Virus record (IMG/VR): IMGVR_UViG_3300020452_000548
Location: 1-64,000 of that record
DNA length: 64,000 nucleotides
Direction: 5' to 3' (one strand)
From: a virus
The stretch's first letter is position 1, and the number at the start of each line of letters is the position of its first letter. Below the pieces are notes generated by a model. The model searched no databases and was not told the DNA's origin. It saw only the letters and a program-made list of their open reading frames with translations. Positions 8,462-19,000 of this stretch are shown here, piece by piece. Position numbers and translations under genes: made by a program.

Positions 8462-8830
8462 ATGGCAAACACAAATCTAACAGAAGCAAGCTGCTCAGTA
8501 GTTCTTGATTTAGGACTATGGGCTGGAACGAGAGATGGTTCAACCTCATGGTTGAATGGAATAGCAGGTGTATCATCTGGTGATGCAGAAAACGGACTGA
8601 AGCTACTTGTAGTGGATCTAGTTCAAGCATCAACGGCAGCCTGTGAGTTCGACATAACAGATACAGGAATTACTGGCGTTAGCGGAACAAGAATCTTGGC
8701 TTTCCTTGGTGCAACCAATCCCGGCACAAGTCCGGCTTTGGCTACCGATTACGAGCTTAACAGCACTACATCCATTTCATGGACAGCTGCTGCGGCCGAT
8801 ACCGTAAGAATGACTGTGCTGTATGCTTGA
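8462..8830 (+). CDS. small beta-rich capsid-associated protein (decoration protein candidate)
   Basis: 122 aa, ATG with GAGGTGA 7 nt upstream, preceded by a leader (ATATGGAGATAAAG) that resembles the one before the major capsid gene. The sequence alternates Thr/Ser/Val/Ala-rich strands with Gly turns and ends in SWTAAAADTVRMTVLYA, a single beta-barrel or sandwich pattern. Two further proteins nearby (9406 and 9943) end similarly (IRMVIIYE, LTVYISVTGG). Position after the capsid gene and the shared leader suggest a head decoration or stabilising protein made in high amounts; this is inference. Confidence 0.7.
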   Translation: MANTNLTEASCSVVLDLGLWAGTRDGSTSWLNGIAGVSSGDAENGLKLLVVDLVQASTAACEFDITDTGITGVSGTRILAFLGATNPGTSPALATDYELNSTTSISWTAAAADTVRMTVLYA

Positions 8831-8839
8831 GGTGAGCCA

Positions 8840-9409
8840 GTGGCTCTAACCTTGAAATATGCAGGTGGGAAGGCTTACACCGAGCTATCAATAAATGGTG
8901 TTCGGTATGGCTTCGCAAGAGGCGTTAGCAGGGATGATATTCCCGATTGGTGGATAGAACAAGAGATACTACCTGCTATTGCTAACGGCACTACAATGTG
9001 GGTCGTATCTGGGGCAACCCCAAAATCACAAGGCAAAGAGATGATCAAAGCTCTTCAAGATGCAGCCAAGAAAGCTGAACCTGTAGCTGAGCCAACTCCT
9101 GAACCTGAACCCGAACCCGAACCCGAACCAGAACCCGAACCCGAACCTGAGCCAGTCGTTGAAGAACCAACTACTGTAACAAGTGAGGACTTAGTACCGG
9201 AAGTTCCAGAAATAGTAAGTGAAGAAACTACTCTAACTGCTGACGATGTGACTGATGAGATGCTAATGGGAGCTGGATTCTCGGCAGGTATGACAAGGGC
9301 GCAGATGCAGAATTGGTGTGGCTCAAGAGGAATAGCTACCGTTAATACCGACACGAAAGCATCACTAACTGGAAAAGCCCGCCAATATTTAGCGGGGGCT
9401 TCTGAGTGA
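8840..9409 (+). CDS. virion protein with Pro-Glu repeat and SAP-like C-terminus
   Basis: 189 aa, GTG start with GAGGTGA 4 nt upstream. Residues 1-75 form a compact domain (GGKAYTELSINGVRYGFARG at the start). Residues about 83-110 are a run of PEPEPE dipeptides, which would be a stiff, acidic spacer. The C-terminal 45 residues (MTRAQMQNWCGSRGI ... TKASLTGKARQYL) fit the helix-loop-helix of SAP-type DNA-binding domains, although weakly. Small spacer-linked proteins at this place often take part in head completion. The next gene starts within its stop codon (GTGA). Confidence 0.7.
   Translation: MALTLKYAGGKAYTELSINGVRYGFARGVSRDDIPDWWIEQEILPAIANGTTMWVVSGATPKSQGKEMIKALQDAAKKAEPVAEPTPEPEPEPEPEPEPEPEPEPVVEEPTTVTSEDLVPEVPEIVSEETTLTADDVTDEMLMGAGFSAGMTRAQMQNWCGSRGIATVNTDTKASLTGKARQYLAGASE
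9098..9154 (+). repeat. tandem hexanucleotide repeat (GAACCC/GAACCT) coding Pro-Glu
   Basis: About nine near-perfect 6-bp units inside the 189-aa gene, coding alternating Glu and Pro. The third positions vary only C/T/A, so the repeat is kept at protein level. Such tracts change length easily by slippage. Confidence 0.8.
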
Positions 9410-9891
9410 CCGATAATTTCACGGACATTGATGATGGCGATGGTCGCTACGCTTCAAGACAAAGAATCAACCGGAGGGTTGTGAGTTTTGACTTATCGGG
9501 TAGTAGTGTATCCGAAACCATACAGCTCAATGGTAAGATTGGAAGAATCGTCTTAGATCCAAGCCGAGCTACTTCTAATGGTTCTGTAACTTCATCATCA
9601 GGGTCTATGACTTTTTCAATGGATATTGAGGATTCAGGTAGCACCGAATACACTTACTGTAATGCAGTAAGTAGCTTGGACTTCAGAACAGCAAGTAATA
9701 CACCTTTGCACTTTCAAGTGGCGGAAGGAGCTAACACCGATACAGCAGGTGTTCATTTCACCGTTACCAGTCCGGGTAGTGTAGCTGCATCATGGAATGG
9801 TTTGGTCTGCGGGGCTTTGAAAATCACTTTAGCTACGAGTGCAGGTGCATTCACAGGCGGAACAATAAGAATGGTCATTATTTACGAATAA
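9406..9891 (+). CDS. small beta-sandwich virion protein
   Basis: 161 aa, GTG start overlapping the previous TGA (GTGA), with GGGGGC upstream. Dominated by Ser/Thr/Val/Gly-rich beta strands (RVVSFDLSGSSVSETIQLNG, FSMDIEDSGSTEYTY, ALKITLATSAGAFTGG) and ends in TIRMVIIYE, much like the 122-aa protein at 8462. It is probably a related beta-barrel that decorates the head or joins head and tail; no enzyme motif. A T-rich stretch after the stop suggests transcription ends or is reduced here. Confidence 0.7.
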   Translation: MTDNFTDIDDGDGRYASRQRINRRVVSFDLSGSSVSETIQLNGKIGRIVLDPSRATSNGSVTSSSGSMTFSMDIEDSGSTEYTYCNAVSSLDFRTASNTPLHFQVAEGANTDTAGVHFTVTSPGSVAASWNGLVCGALKITLATSAGAFTGGTIRMVIIYE

Positions 9892-9895
9892 GCCG

Positions 9896-9902
9896 TTTTT
9901 TT
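9896..9902 (+). terminator. oligo-T terminator candidate
   Basis: Seven consecutive T residues right after the stop at 9891 and just before a TATA-like promoter. Archaeal intrinsic termination uses T-runs without needing a hairpin. No stable hairpin is visible here. Confidence 0.4.
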
Positions 9903-9911
9903 CAAAATCCA

Positions 9912-9925
9912 TTAAATAGGATTGT
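9912..9925 (+). promoter_or_regulatory. TATA-like promoter, TTAAATAGGATTGT
   Basis: Lies in the 51-nt gap before the ATG at 9943, with its first base 31 nt upstream. Shares 13 of 14 bases and the exact spacing with the element at 336-349. No SD sequence precedes the ATG, as expected for a leaderless message. Confidence 0.55.
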
Positions 9926-9942
9926 CCCATGAATAGTTCTGT

Positions 9943-10266
9943 ATGGCACTAACTGTCGAGCAACTTGGAAGAACAAATGTAAGTGGTAATCGCTTGTCGG
10001 TTGCCTTGAAGATAACACCTGATTCGTCATGGCTTGCCGCAGGTGAGGAATTGATTCTCACAGATTATGTGGCTAATATTGATACGGTTCATATTGAATC
10101 TGATTTGGGTGGATACGCATGGGCCTATGACAGATCGGAAAATAAACTGCTTGCCTACTATGCAGACTACGATGCAGGTGCAGATGGAGCTTTGATAGCA
10201 GTAGCTAATGGAGTGGATCTATCAGCACTCACCGTATATATCTCGGTCACAGGTGGGCGAGCCTAA
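9943..10266 (+). CDS. small beta-rich virion protein
   Basis: 107 aa; ATG 31 nt downstream of the TATA-like element and without SD, so probably the first codon of a leaderless mRNA. The sequence has alternating strands (RLSVALKITPDSSWLAAGEE, DLGGYAWAYDRSENKLLAYY, LTVYISVTGG) and probably folds as one beta-barrel, similar in kind to the products of 8462 and 9406. No motif for catalysis or binding. Likely a head or connector accessory protein by position; function unknown. Confidence 0.7.
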   Translation: MALTVEQLGRTNVSGNRLSVALKITPDSSWLAAGEELILTDYVANIDTVHIESDLGGYAWAYDRSENKLLAYYADYDAGADGALIAVANGVDLSALTVYISVTGGRA

Positions 10267-10280
10267 GCGGGGCTTGCCTT

Positions 10281-10586
10281 ATGGGACTTCAAGTAGGTGA
10301 AATAAATCTCCAAGAAGCATTGGAGATAGAGAAGAGGCGTGGTAAGCGTCTTGCTGAGCTGACTACTGGTTCAGCTCGTTCCGATGAATCCATCTTCAGT
10401 AAGAAGAATATGGAGAAAAACTCTCATTCAGTCCGGGTTCAAACTAGAGGCCGAGAAAGATTTGATATTCAGAACATAGGTGCAGGTACAAGATGCACCG
10501 ACTGTGGACTACTACATTTCTGTTGGACTCCCGCCTGTGCAGGGTGTGGCGGTAAGATGGACTACAATATGGGGAAGTATTCATGA
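10281..10586 (+). CDS. zinc-ribbon protein
   Basis: 101 aa, ATG 14 nt after the previous stop. Residues about 1-60 are charged and helical (LQEALEIEKRRGKRLAEL near the start). The C-terminal part has CTDCGLLHFCWTPACAGCGG (from about residue 74): two CxxC pairs that fit a zinc ribbon. Zinc binding is inferred from spacing. The following gene, also Cys-rich, begins in its stop codon (ATGA), so the two are probably co-translated. Role in the particle unknown. Confidence 0.7.
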   Translation: MGLQVGEINLQEALEIEKRRGKRLAELTTGSARSDESIFSKKNMEKNSHSVRVQTRGRERFDIQNIGAGTRCTDCGLLHFCWTPACAGCGGKMDYNMGKYS

Positions 10587-10927
10587 GCAAAGACGATGTA
10601 AAGAAGTTCTTCGGCCCAAATTATTTTGATCCGTTGAGGGATTTGAAAAATCAAGCTATGGGTGGAACAGATAATTGCGAAGATTGCGGTATGCCCAAGA
10701 GAGGCGGGGATAACGAGCTGATGTTCGCAGACGATGAAATGTGCGATTGCTCTTTTGAAAAGGCATGGGCGGTTGCTAAAGCTGCACCCTGTCCTCAATG
10801 TGGTGCTGAAACAGGCGAGCGTTGCGGTAAAGATCCAAGAAAGCCCGCTAACAAATGCAAATCAAGGCGAAGGTCTATGGAATCGGGGCGTGACTTCGCA
10901 TCAGTTCCGAGTACATGGAAGGAGTGA
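10583..10927 (+). CDS. two-zinc-knuckle protein with FEKAWAVAKA motif
   Basis: 114 aa, ATGA overlap with the previous gene. Cys pairs NCEDCG (about residue 32) and EMCDC (about 53), then FEKAWAVAKA (about 58-67), then APCPQCGAETGERCG and a Lys/Arg-rich end with another Cys (NKCKSRRR). The last part resembles the CPxCGxxxGxxC ... R zinc fingers common in phage proteins. The FEKAWAVAKA piece is nearly the same as segments at the N-termini of the proteins at 46842 and 47363, which are otherwise unrelated; it may be a docking or packaging peptide. Confidence 0.7.
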   Translation: MSKDDVKKFFGPNYFDPLRDLKNQAMGGTDNCEDCGMPKRGGDNELMFADDEMCDCSFEKAWAVAKAAPCPQCGAETGERCGKDPRKPANKCKSRRRSMESGRDFASVPSTWKE

Positions 10928-10940
10928 TGGAGGGTGAAGG

Positions 10941-12779
10941 ATGCCAAGAACATTCAATCCCGGCCATAGACCAAGCCAACCGTTATTTCCAGACGCATTG
11001 GTTTATTCAACAGTAGCTAAGGTAGTTCAGTACCTTCAGCTACCTGATACAGAACCTGTAGCTCTTGGTGGAGATACATCAATATCAGGCACTACTATTC
11101 GAATACCTATTGCAGGTGCGGATTTCAGAAGGTGGGGTTTTGCTTCTGGTGATACTGTAAAGGTCTATGATGATGTTAATGCTAAAGGTATTGATTACAT
11201 TTTGAATGGAACACAATCAGCTGGTTCAAGTGGGTTGGTATGGTTGTTAGCACCAGAATCCCAAAATAACTCATTCACTACTGCTAACAATGCCTATGTT
11301 CAACCTGCAAGCATATTGACTGATAGTAATGAGAGAGGCATTACAAAATCGGGCGTTGAGAATCTAATCAAGAAAAGACAGGATTACATTGATACGATTA
11401 CAAGAATGGCTTGGCGACCCCGTATTGTAGTGGATGAATACAAAAACTTCACAACTTTCAAACCGTATAGAAGGAGATACTATACTGACTATGTAGGTGC
11501 TGTCTATCTAAATCATAGAAGCATTAGGCAGATTCTCAAAATGGGTGTTTGGCAAGGCGATTACTATCGTGAGCTTGCAGCGGGTCGTATGGAGCTGTAT
11601 GTAGATAAGACGCATAAGATGGCTGATACCGATAAAATATTCCTATGCCCTAATGTAGCTCATGTTGGAACACTACAAGCAGCTCAATCATCTGCTACAA
11701 CTACTACTAAATGGGTTAGAGATTTTGGTAAGAAATCAGTAGCTGAAGAAATTGGTGCGTTAATCAATGAAGATTCAGATACCAGTAAAGCTGCAATACA
11801 GATTGGAAGTCTTACTCAAAATGGTTCGGCTTTGAATGTATCAAACGAATACTTAGCTACAGCAAATAGCGATGAGGGTGATGGGGTAGTTTGCATTAGT
11901 AGTATGAGAGAAGGCGAAGATGGTATTAACAGCACTATTGCAGTTAGTCAAAGAAATAGCTTTACATTCGATAAGGGTAACGAAATCGCTGTTGATCTTC
12001 TAACAGAAACAGGAACGCCTACTACTTCCTTTACTACAACCGATGCAAGCGGTATGGTTCAAGGTTCTGGATTGTATTACATTGAAGGGTTAAATGGTGC
12101 AAATCATGTAGCATTGTGTTCAAGAGATGATGATAGTATAACAATTACCACCGATTTAACCTCAAGTTTCGCCTCAAATGTGGGGGGATTAAGCAATATT
12201 ACCCTAGTTAAGGGGGGTAGTGGATACAGTTCTGCACCAACTATCTCTATTTCGGGGGGTAGTGGAGTAAATGCGGCAGCTACCGCAACAGTCACTAATG
12301 GGTCTGTAACCAGTATTACAATCACAAATGCAGGTTCGGCTTACCTATCAACAGATAGTAACATAGCAGTTACCTTTAGTGGCGGTGGTGGATCGGGAGC
12401 TTCTGCTACTGCGGTTGTAGGCAAGATAAAGCAATACAGATTCAAAACAGATGTTAGTGATGAAGAAAGGCAAAAGGATTGGTGGTCTATTGAGGATAAC
12501 GGTGCAATCATGTTCAACAATCAATATCCCTTCTTTGAGAATCATAGCTTGAAAGTATCATACATTTATGGCGAGAGGTATTTGGATAAGGTCATTGAGG
12601 ATGTTTGCACTAAATTAGTAGTAAGAGATATTCTAATGTCTGACGATTACACATCTCTATTCCCAGAAGGAACGCAGAATGTTTCACTTGATGCTAAAAT
12701 CCAAAAGTTAGATGAAGAAACAAAGAGATTGCTAATACCCTATCAAGAAACCATTATCGTAGCAGGGGTGGGTGGTTGA
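10941..12779 (+). CDS. head-tail connector or adaptor-like protein with GSGY repeats
   Basis: 612 aa, ATG with GGAGGGTGA 5 nt upstream. Residues about 1-250 include an SGxENLIKKRQDYIDTITRM helix and a Trp-Arg-Pro/Tyr-Arg-rich section (FKPYRRRYYTDYVGAVYL); a long beta-rich insert follows. Residues about 415-495 hold Gly-rich repeats (VKGGSGYSSAPTISISGG, TNAGSAYLSTDSNIAVTFSG) of a kind found in many tail and fibre proteins and again in the 2605-aa tail protein (37247). The C-terminal part (about 540-610) is alpha-helical and recalls gp6/adaptor proteins. The connector role is inferred from place and shape, not from a clear family match. Confidence 0.6.
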   Translation: MPRTFNPGHRPSQPLFPDALVYSTVAKVVQYLQLPDTEPVALGGDTSISGTTIRIPIAGADFRRWGFASGDTVKVYDDVNAKGIDYILNGTQSAGSSGLVWLLAPESQNNSFTTANNAYVQPASILTDSNERGITKSGVENLIKKRQDYIDTITRMAWRPRIVVDEYKNFTTFKPYRRRYYTDYVGAVYLNHRSIRQILKMGVWQGDYYRELAAGRMELYVDKTHKMADTDKIFLCPNVAHVGTLQAAQSSATTTTKWVRDFGKKSVAEEIGALINEDSDTSKAAIQIGSLTQNGSALNVSNEYLATANSDEGDGVVCISSMREGEDGINSTIAVSQRNSFTFDKGNEIAVDLLTETGTPTTSFTTTDASGMVQGSGLYYIEGLNGANHVALCSRDDDSITITTDLTSSFASNVGGLSNITLVKGGSGYSSAPTISISGGSGVNAAATATVTNGSVTSITITNAGSAYLSTDSNIAVTFSGGGGSGASATAVVGKIKQYRFKTDVSDEERQKDWWSIEDNGAIMFNNQYPFFENHSLKVSYIYGERYLDKVIEDVCTKLVVRDILMSDDYTSLFPEGTQNVSLDAKIQKLDEETKRLLIPYQETIIVAGVGG

Positions 12780-13034
12780 GTGGATGCGTTTTTTAATGAA
12801 TTGGCAAAGGCTACTGAAGAATTAGTAGTAGCTATGGAAAATTATGTATCGAAGATGCCTATGATTCGTGAGAAGTTAATACAAACCGAGAAGCAATCAT
12901 CAATTGAAGATGGGTTGGAATACACCGATGTTGAGATAGAAGGTATAGTAGATAGGCAGATAGAACACCATCCTTTCACTAACACCTTAAGAGATGCTAT
13001 CAAGCCCTTTGAAGGGGTGATGCAGGGTGACTGA
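12780..13034 (+). CDS. small helical protein between connector and fibre genes
   Basis: 84 aa, GTG start immediately after the previous TGA. Mostly helical with an amphipathic N-terminal stretch (FFNELAKATEELVVAMENYV). No motif. The stop overlaps the start region of the fibre gene (GTG at 13027), pointing to translational coupling. Could be a head-tail joining or chaperone-like protein; unknown. Confidence 0.65.
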   Translation: MDAFFNELAKATEELVVAMENYVSKMPMIREKLIQTEKQSSIEDGLEYTDVEIEGIVDRQIEHHPFTNTLRDAIKPFEGVMQGD

Positions 13035-16000
13035 CGCAATCGCAATTCTCGTCAATATTCTTGACGCTAATTGGTCTAAAGCACCTAAGCCATCTATACA
13101 AGATATTGCTAACATAGACAAGGGCGATGGTAAGAGAGTAAGGCTACAAGATAAAGATGTAATCAGAATCTTTGAAACAGCTCACAATGAATCACAACCA
13201 GAGCTTTTGTATGATTTCGTCAATGAGCATATCAACCTCACAATAGACATTAGAACAGTCAAGAGCAGAAAGCGTTTGTCTGAAATAAGAAATGAGGTTA
13301 GAAGAATACTTCATGGGTTTAGGAAGGGAGATAACAAAAACATTGATCGTGTTATCTTCAAGACTCGAACCGACTTATCGGACAGGGCAAAGAAGCTGTT
13401 TAGATACACAATGCAATTTGAGGTAGTCACCTTTAGCCTATCAGCTGGTAGTGATGTATCATTCATCAATCCTTCAACGAATGACATTGTTGGTGCAGAT
13501 GTATGGCAAAGTTATGATCCTCAACTGACCGAGTTTGCTAATCTTACACCTACAAACAATCACGCTGTTGTAGCTATTGATGGAGTTTGGACTACTCAAG
13601 AGTTAGGCGATATTACTTCCGTCACAGCCGGAACAGGTTTGACGGGTGGTGGCTCAAGCGGTGCAGTTACCTTGAATGTAAGTGGAATTACAGTATCTGA
13701 GATAGCAGCAAATAGCCTTCAGATTAGTTCTGAGTCGTTTGCAGACAATGATACTTCATTGATGACTTCTGCCGCCATACAAGATAAGATTCTGAGCTAT
13801 GGCTACACTACACAAGTAGGCGATATTACAGGTGTGACCGCAGGGACTGGCCTATCAGGTGGTGGCTCATCGGGTTCAGTTACTCTCAATCTTGATTTGA
13901 AAGACGAAGATGATATGTCGTCTGACTCAGCTACCCATGCTTCATCTCAACAATCAATAAAGGCGTATGTTGATACAAAAGTTACAGATTTGGTTGCATC
14001 TGCTCCGGGTGCGTTAGATACACTAAATGAATTGGCCGCTGCAATCAATGACGACTCATCATTTCATACTACAATTACCAATCTTGTTGGGACTAAGTTA
14101 GCAAAATCAAGTAATCTTTCTGACCTTACTAATGCGGGAACAGCTCGGACTAACTTAGGTGTTGATGCAGCAGGTACTGATAACTCAACTAATGTGACTC
14201 TCATAACATCTAGTCATGACTATCTATCAATAAGCAGCCAAGCAATCACATTAGGTCAGATTGATGTTAGTGATGATACGAATCTTGCTGTTTCATCCCC
14301 AATCACTTTGACGGGCGATACGGTTGGACTTGCAGATCCGGTAACATTATCTCAACTTGATGAAGCTTCAGATGCTACCGATGATAAGATATTGCTTTGG
14401 GATGAATCCGCTTCTGCTTGGAAATACATGACTCTTGATAATCTACAAGACTCAATAGATACATCGTCAGCTAATACAGATACGACTTACACGCTCGCTG
14501 CATCTGATAGCTCAAGTGATGCTTTGATTGATTTGATAGCAGGTGGTAGTGGTTCTGGAACGGTATCGGTGAAATTGGTTGCGGGTTCTAACATCACTAT
14601 AACGCCCGATACTTCAACAACACCCGATCAGATAACCATAGCTTCAGCTCATCCCAACATTAGTGCAGCCAGCTCAGTAGATAATAGTGGTAGGACTTAC
14701 ATTCAAGACATTACTCTTGATTCAGACGGCCATGTAACAGGCATAGCTTCAGCTACTGAATCCGTAACAGATACAGATACTACTTACTCAATTAGTGCCG
14801 TTGATTCTGGTGATGATGCAATTATCCGCCTTACAGCAGGGGGTAGTGGAACGGGTAATGACGATATTACGCTTGAAGCAGGTACTAACATCACCATAAC
14901 CCCAAGCGGAGATACAATCACAATAGCCACCAATGCAGCTGATATTGAAGGCGTTGTTGCAGGGACTGGTTTGACGGGTGGTGGAACATCAGGCACGGTG
15001 ACTCTCAATGTTAGTGGATTGACGGTATCGGAATTGGCCGCCAACAGTATTCAACTTAGCTCAGAATCTTTTGCTGATAATGATACGAGCTTAATGACTT
15101 CTGCCGCTATACAAGACAAGATATTGTCTTATGGATATAGCACCGATTCTAACTCATTTAGGACAGTCACCGCAGGTGGCAACACATTAGGGGCATCAGA
15201 AACATTGGCCTTTACTGCCGGAACGGGGATTACTATCGCTGAAAGCGGTGGTGCAGTAACAATTACTAATTCTGTTAGCGATACTAATACATTCAGACCC
15301 ATTACGGCAGGTGGAAATACATTAGGTTCTTCTGAAACATTGGCTTTTACGGCAGGATCTAACATAACGATTAGTGAAAGTAGCGGTGCAGTAACTATTG
15401 CATCAACAGATACGAATACACAATTAACACTACATGATGAAGATGATTTTTCATCAAATAGTGCTACTGCTGCCGCAAGTCAGCAATCAATCAAGGCTTA
15501 TGTTGATTCACAGGTATCTGGAATTGTAGATACTGCACCTGCCGCATTGAACACATTAAATGAGTTAGCAGCCGCATTGAATGACGATGCTTCTTTCTCA
15601 ACAACAATTACCACTAGCATCGGTACTAAATTAGCAAAGTCAAGCAATCTTTCGGACTTAGCTAATGCGGGAACAGCTCGAACAAACTTAGGATTGGGGG
15701 CTGCTGCGGTAAAGGGCGTTGCTACTGATGGTTCGGGCGGTGTTGCCGATGGTGAGGGTGATTTGGTTACGGGTAATGCTGTGTTTGATTATATCGCAGC
15801 TCAAAACTTCGCTACATCAGGCTCATCTAACTTTGTTGTAGGGGATATAACAGGTCAAGCTGCAATTACAAGCGGATTAGCAAGCACCGATGAGTTTGTG
15901 ATTAGCGATGCAGGTGTTCTTAAAAAAATGGATACATCTGTATTGCAGACCTATATGCAGAACAATCTAACATTTACCACTAATACAAACACTACTTATA

Positions 16001-19000
16001 CTGCCGGAACGGGGCTTTTGTTGAATGGTACTGTATTTTCTCTCAATGACCCTGCTTCCGTATCTCAATTGACGGATGATGGTGCGGGAAGCACTACAAT
16101 TGTTGATGATGCAGATCAGATTTACATTTGGGATAACAGCGAAGGTGATTGGAATTACATTAGAATAGATGACCTTCAAGACAAGATAGATACAAACACA
16201 GTCAGAACAGTAACTGCGGGGGGCAATACTCTTGGGGCATCAGAAACCCTTGCCTTTACTGCGGGTTCTAATGTAACAATAACTGAAAGTGCAGGTGCAG
16301 TAACAATCGCATCAACAGATACTAACACCACATATAGCGTTGGTGACGGGGGATTAACGCAGAATAACTTCACTAATACTCTCAAGACTAAGTTAGACGG
16401 TATAGCTACAAGTGCGAATAACTACGCTATCTCATCCGATTTGTTAGATGAAGATGACATGGCGAGCAATAGTGCTACAAAAGTAGCATCTCAACAGTCT
16501 ATCAAGACATACATAGACAATAAGACGGCAAGTATTGTTGATTCTGCACCAGACGCATTAGATACTCTAAACGAGCTTGCAGCCGCTTTGAATGATGATG
16601 CGTCATTCTCAACAACAGTTACAACCAGTATAGGTACTAAGCTTGCTAAATCAAGCAACCTTTCTGATTTGGTCAATGCTGGAACGGCACGGACTAATTT
16701 GGGATTAGGCACGGCTGCGGTAAAGGCAGTAGCTACAGATGGTTCATCGGGCGTTGCAGACGGAGAAGCAGGTTTAGTTACAGGTAATGCAGTATATGAT
16801 TACATAGATGCTCAAGGTTTTGGTTCGGGTGCGGGAGATATTACTGCTGTCGTAGCTGGAACAGGGCTATCGGGCGGGGCAACATCTGGATCGGCTACGC
16901 TTAATGTAAGTGGATTAACCGTGTCCGAGTTTGCTGCTAATAGCATCCAGCTCAGCTCAGAATCTTTTGCAGACAATGACACTTCTGTAATGACTTCCGC
17001 TGCAATTGCAGATAAGATTGAATCATACGGATATTCTACTACTACGGGAGATATTACAGGAGTTACAGCCGGGACAGGATTATCCGGTGGAGGCAGTAGT
17101 GGTTCTGTAACATTGAATGTAAGTGGGATAACAGTATCTGAATTAGCAGGTGCATCTCTAACTACATCGTCAGAATCGTTTGCAGACAATGATACAACTC
17201 TAATGACTTCTGCCGCAATTAACGATAGAATAGAATCATTTGGTTATACTACAAATGCGGGTGATATTACTGGTGTGACCGCTGGAACAGGATTATCGGG
17301 TGGAGGGTCAAGTGGTAGTGTTACGCTTAATGTTGATTTGAAAGATGAAGATGACATGGCTTCAGACTCCGCAACACACGCAGCTTCTCAGCAATCAATC
17401 AAAGCGTATGTGGATGCAGAAGTATCTGGATTAGTCGCTTCAGCCCCCGGTGCATTAGATACCTTGAATGAATTAGCTGCCGCTATCAATGACGATGCAA
17501 GCTTCTCATCCACTATTACTACCAGTATTGGTACTAAACTCGCAAAATCAAGTAATCTATCGGATCTAGCCAATGCAGGTACGGCTCGAACAAACTTAGG
17601 ATTAGGCACAGGTGCGGTTTTAGATACTGCTGCGATAGCCGATGGGGGTTCGGGGTTAGCTACAGCAGATCAGATACATACATTTGTTACTGATTTCGGT
17701 TACACTACGAATACAGGAGATATTACTGCGGTAGTAGCAGGGACAGGACTTTCTGGTGGAGCTACGAGTGGGTCTGCAACCCTCAATGTTAGTGGGCTAA
17801 CAGTATCTGAGTTCGCTGCTAACAGTATTCAACTCAGTTCTGAGTCCTTTGCTGATAATGATACTTCTGTAATGACAAGTGCCGCAATTCAAGATAAGAT
17901 AGAGGCATACGGATACACAACCAACACAGGCGACATAACTGCTGTTGTAGCGGGAACGGGCTTATCGGGCGGGGCTACGAGTGGGTCTGCGACTCTCAAT
18001 GTTAGTGGCCTTACTGTGTCTGAATTGGCTGCAAATAGCTTACAACTCAGTTCTGAGTCTTTCTCAGATGACGATACGAGCTTGATGACCTCAGCTGCAA
18101 TTCAAGATAAGATAGAAGCATACGGTTATACTACGAATACAGGAGATATTACGGGTGTTGATTTAACCGTCACATCTCCGATTACAATTTCAAGTGAAAC
18201 AAACACAACATCTGGTTCATACTCGGCAACACTTGGTTTAGATGACCCTGCTAATCTATCTGAGCTTAATGAAAGCACGGATGCTACTGACGATAAGATT
18301 CTGCTTTGGGATGAGTCTGCCGGATCTTGGAAATACATGACGCTTGATAACCTACAAGATTCCATTGACACTACTGCATCGGGAGGGATTGGGGGTAGCA
18401 TCGCTAATACTCAGGTAGCGTTTGGAAGCGGAACGAACATTACAGGGTCATCCACTTTCTTCTATACTGATGCGACTAACACGCTCAATATAGCCAATGG
18501 TGCGGCAGCGGGAACGCTCACATCGGGTTCTCATAACTTGATATTGAGGAATAGTGCGGCAACAGGACACTCGAAAATCACAATTGCGTATGATAGTGTC
18601 GCAGCAGCTAATTCTCATATTGAATTAGAAACTGATGGTACGGGGAATGTTGAGATACATAAGGAGGGTGCGGTTGTTTTCAAACTACCTAACACAATAG
18701 GTTCTTCTGGTCAGATATTGAAAGTTCCATCAAGCGGTACTATCTTAGAATGGGGAGATTCGGGAACGACTTACTCAGCAGGTACTAACATCTCATTGAG
18801 TGGTACTACTTTCAATGTGGATGATGCTTTCTTAGTCAATAACGCTAACGATACAACATCAGGTGTAATTACTGCGGGCGGATTTACTACCGCAGGTTCG
18901 GTAACAATAGGCGGTCATGCGTTTGATGATATTGATATTGGTTCTGAGTTTGTTGATACTGATGACCATATTATGTCATCTGGTGCAATTAAGGAGAAAA

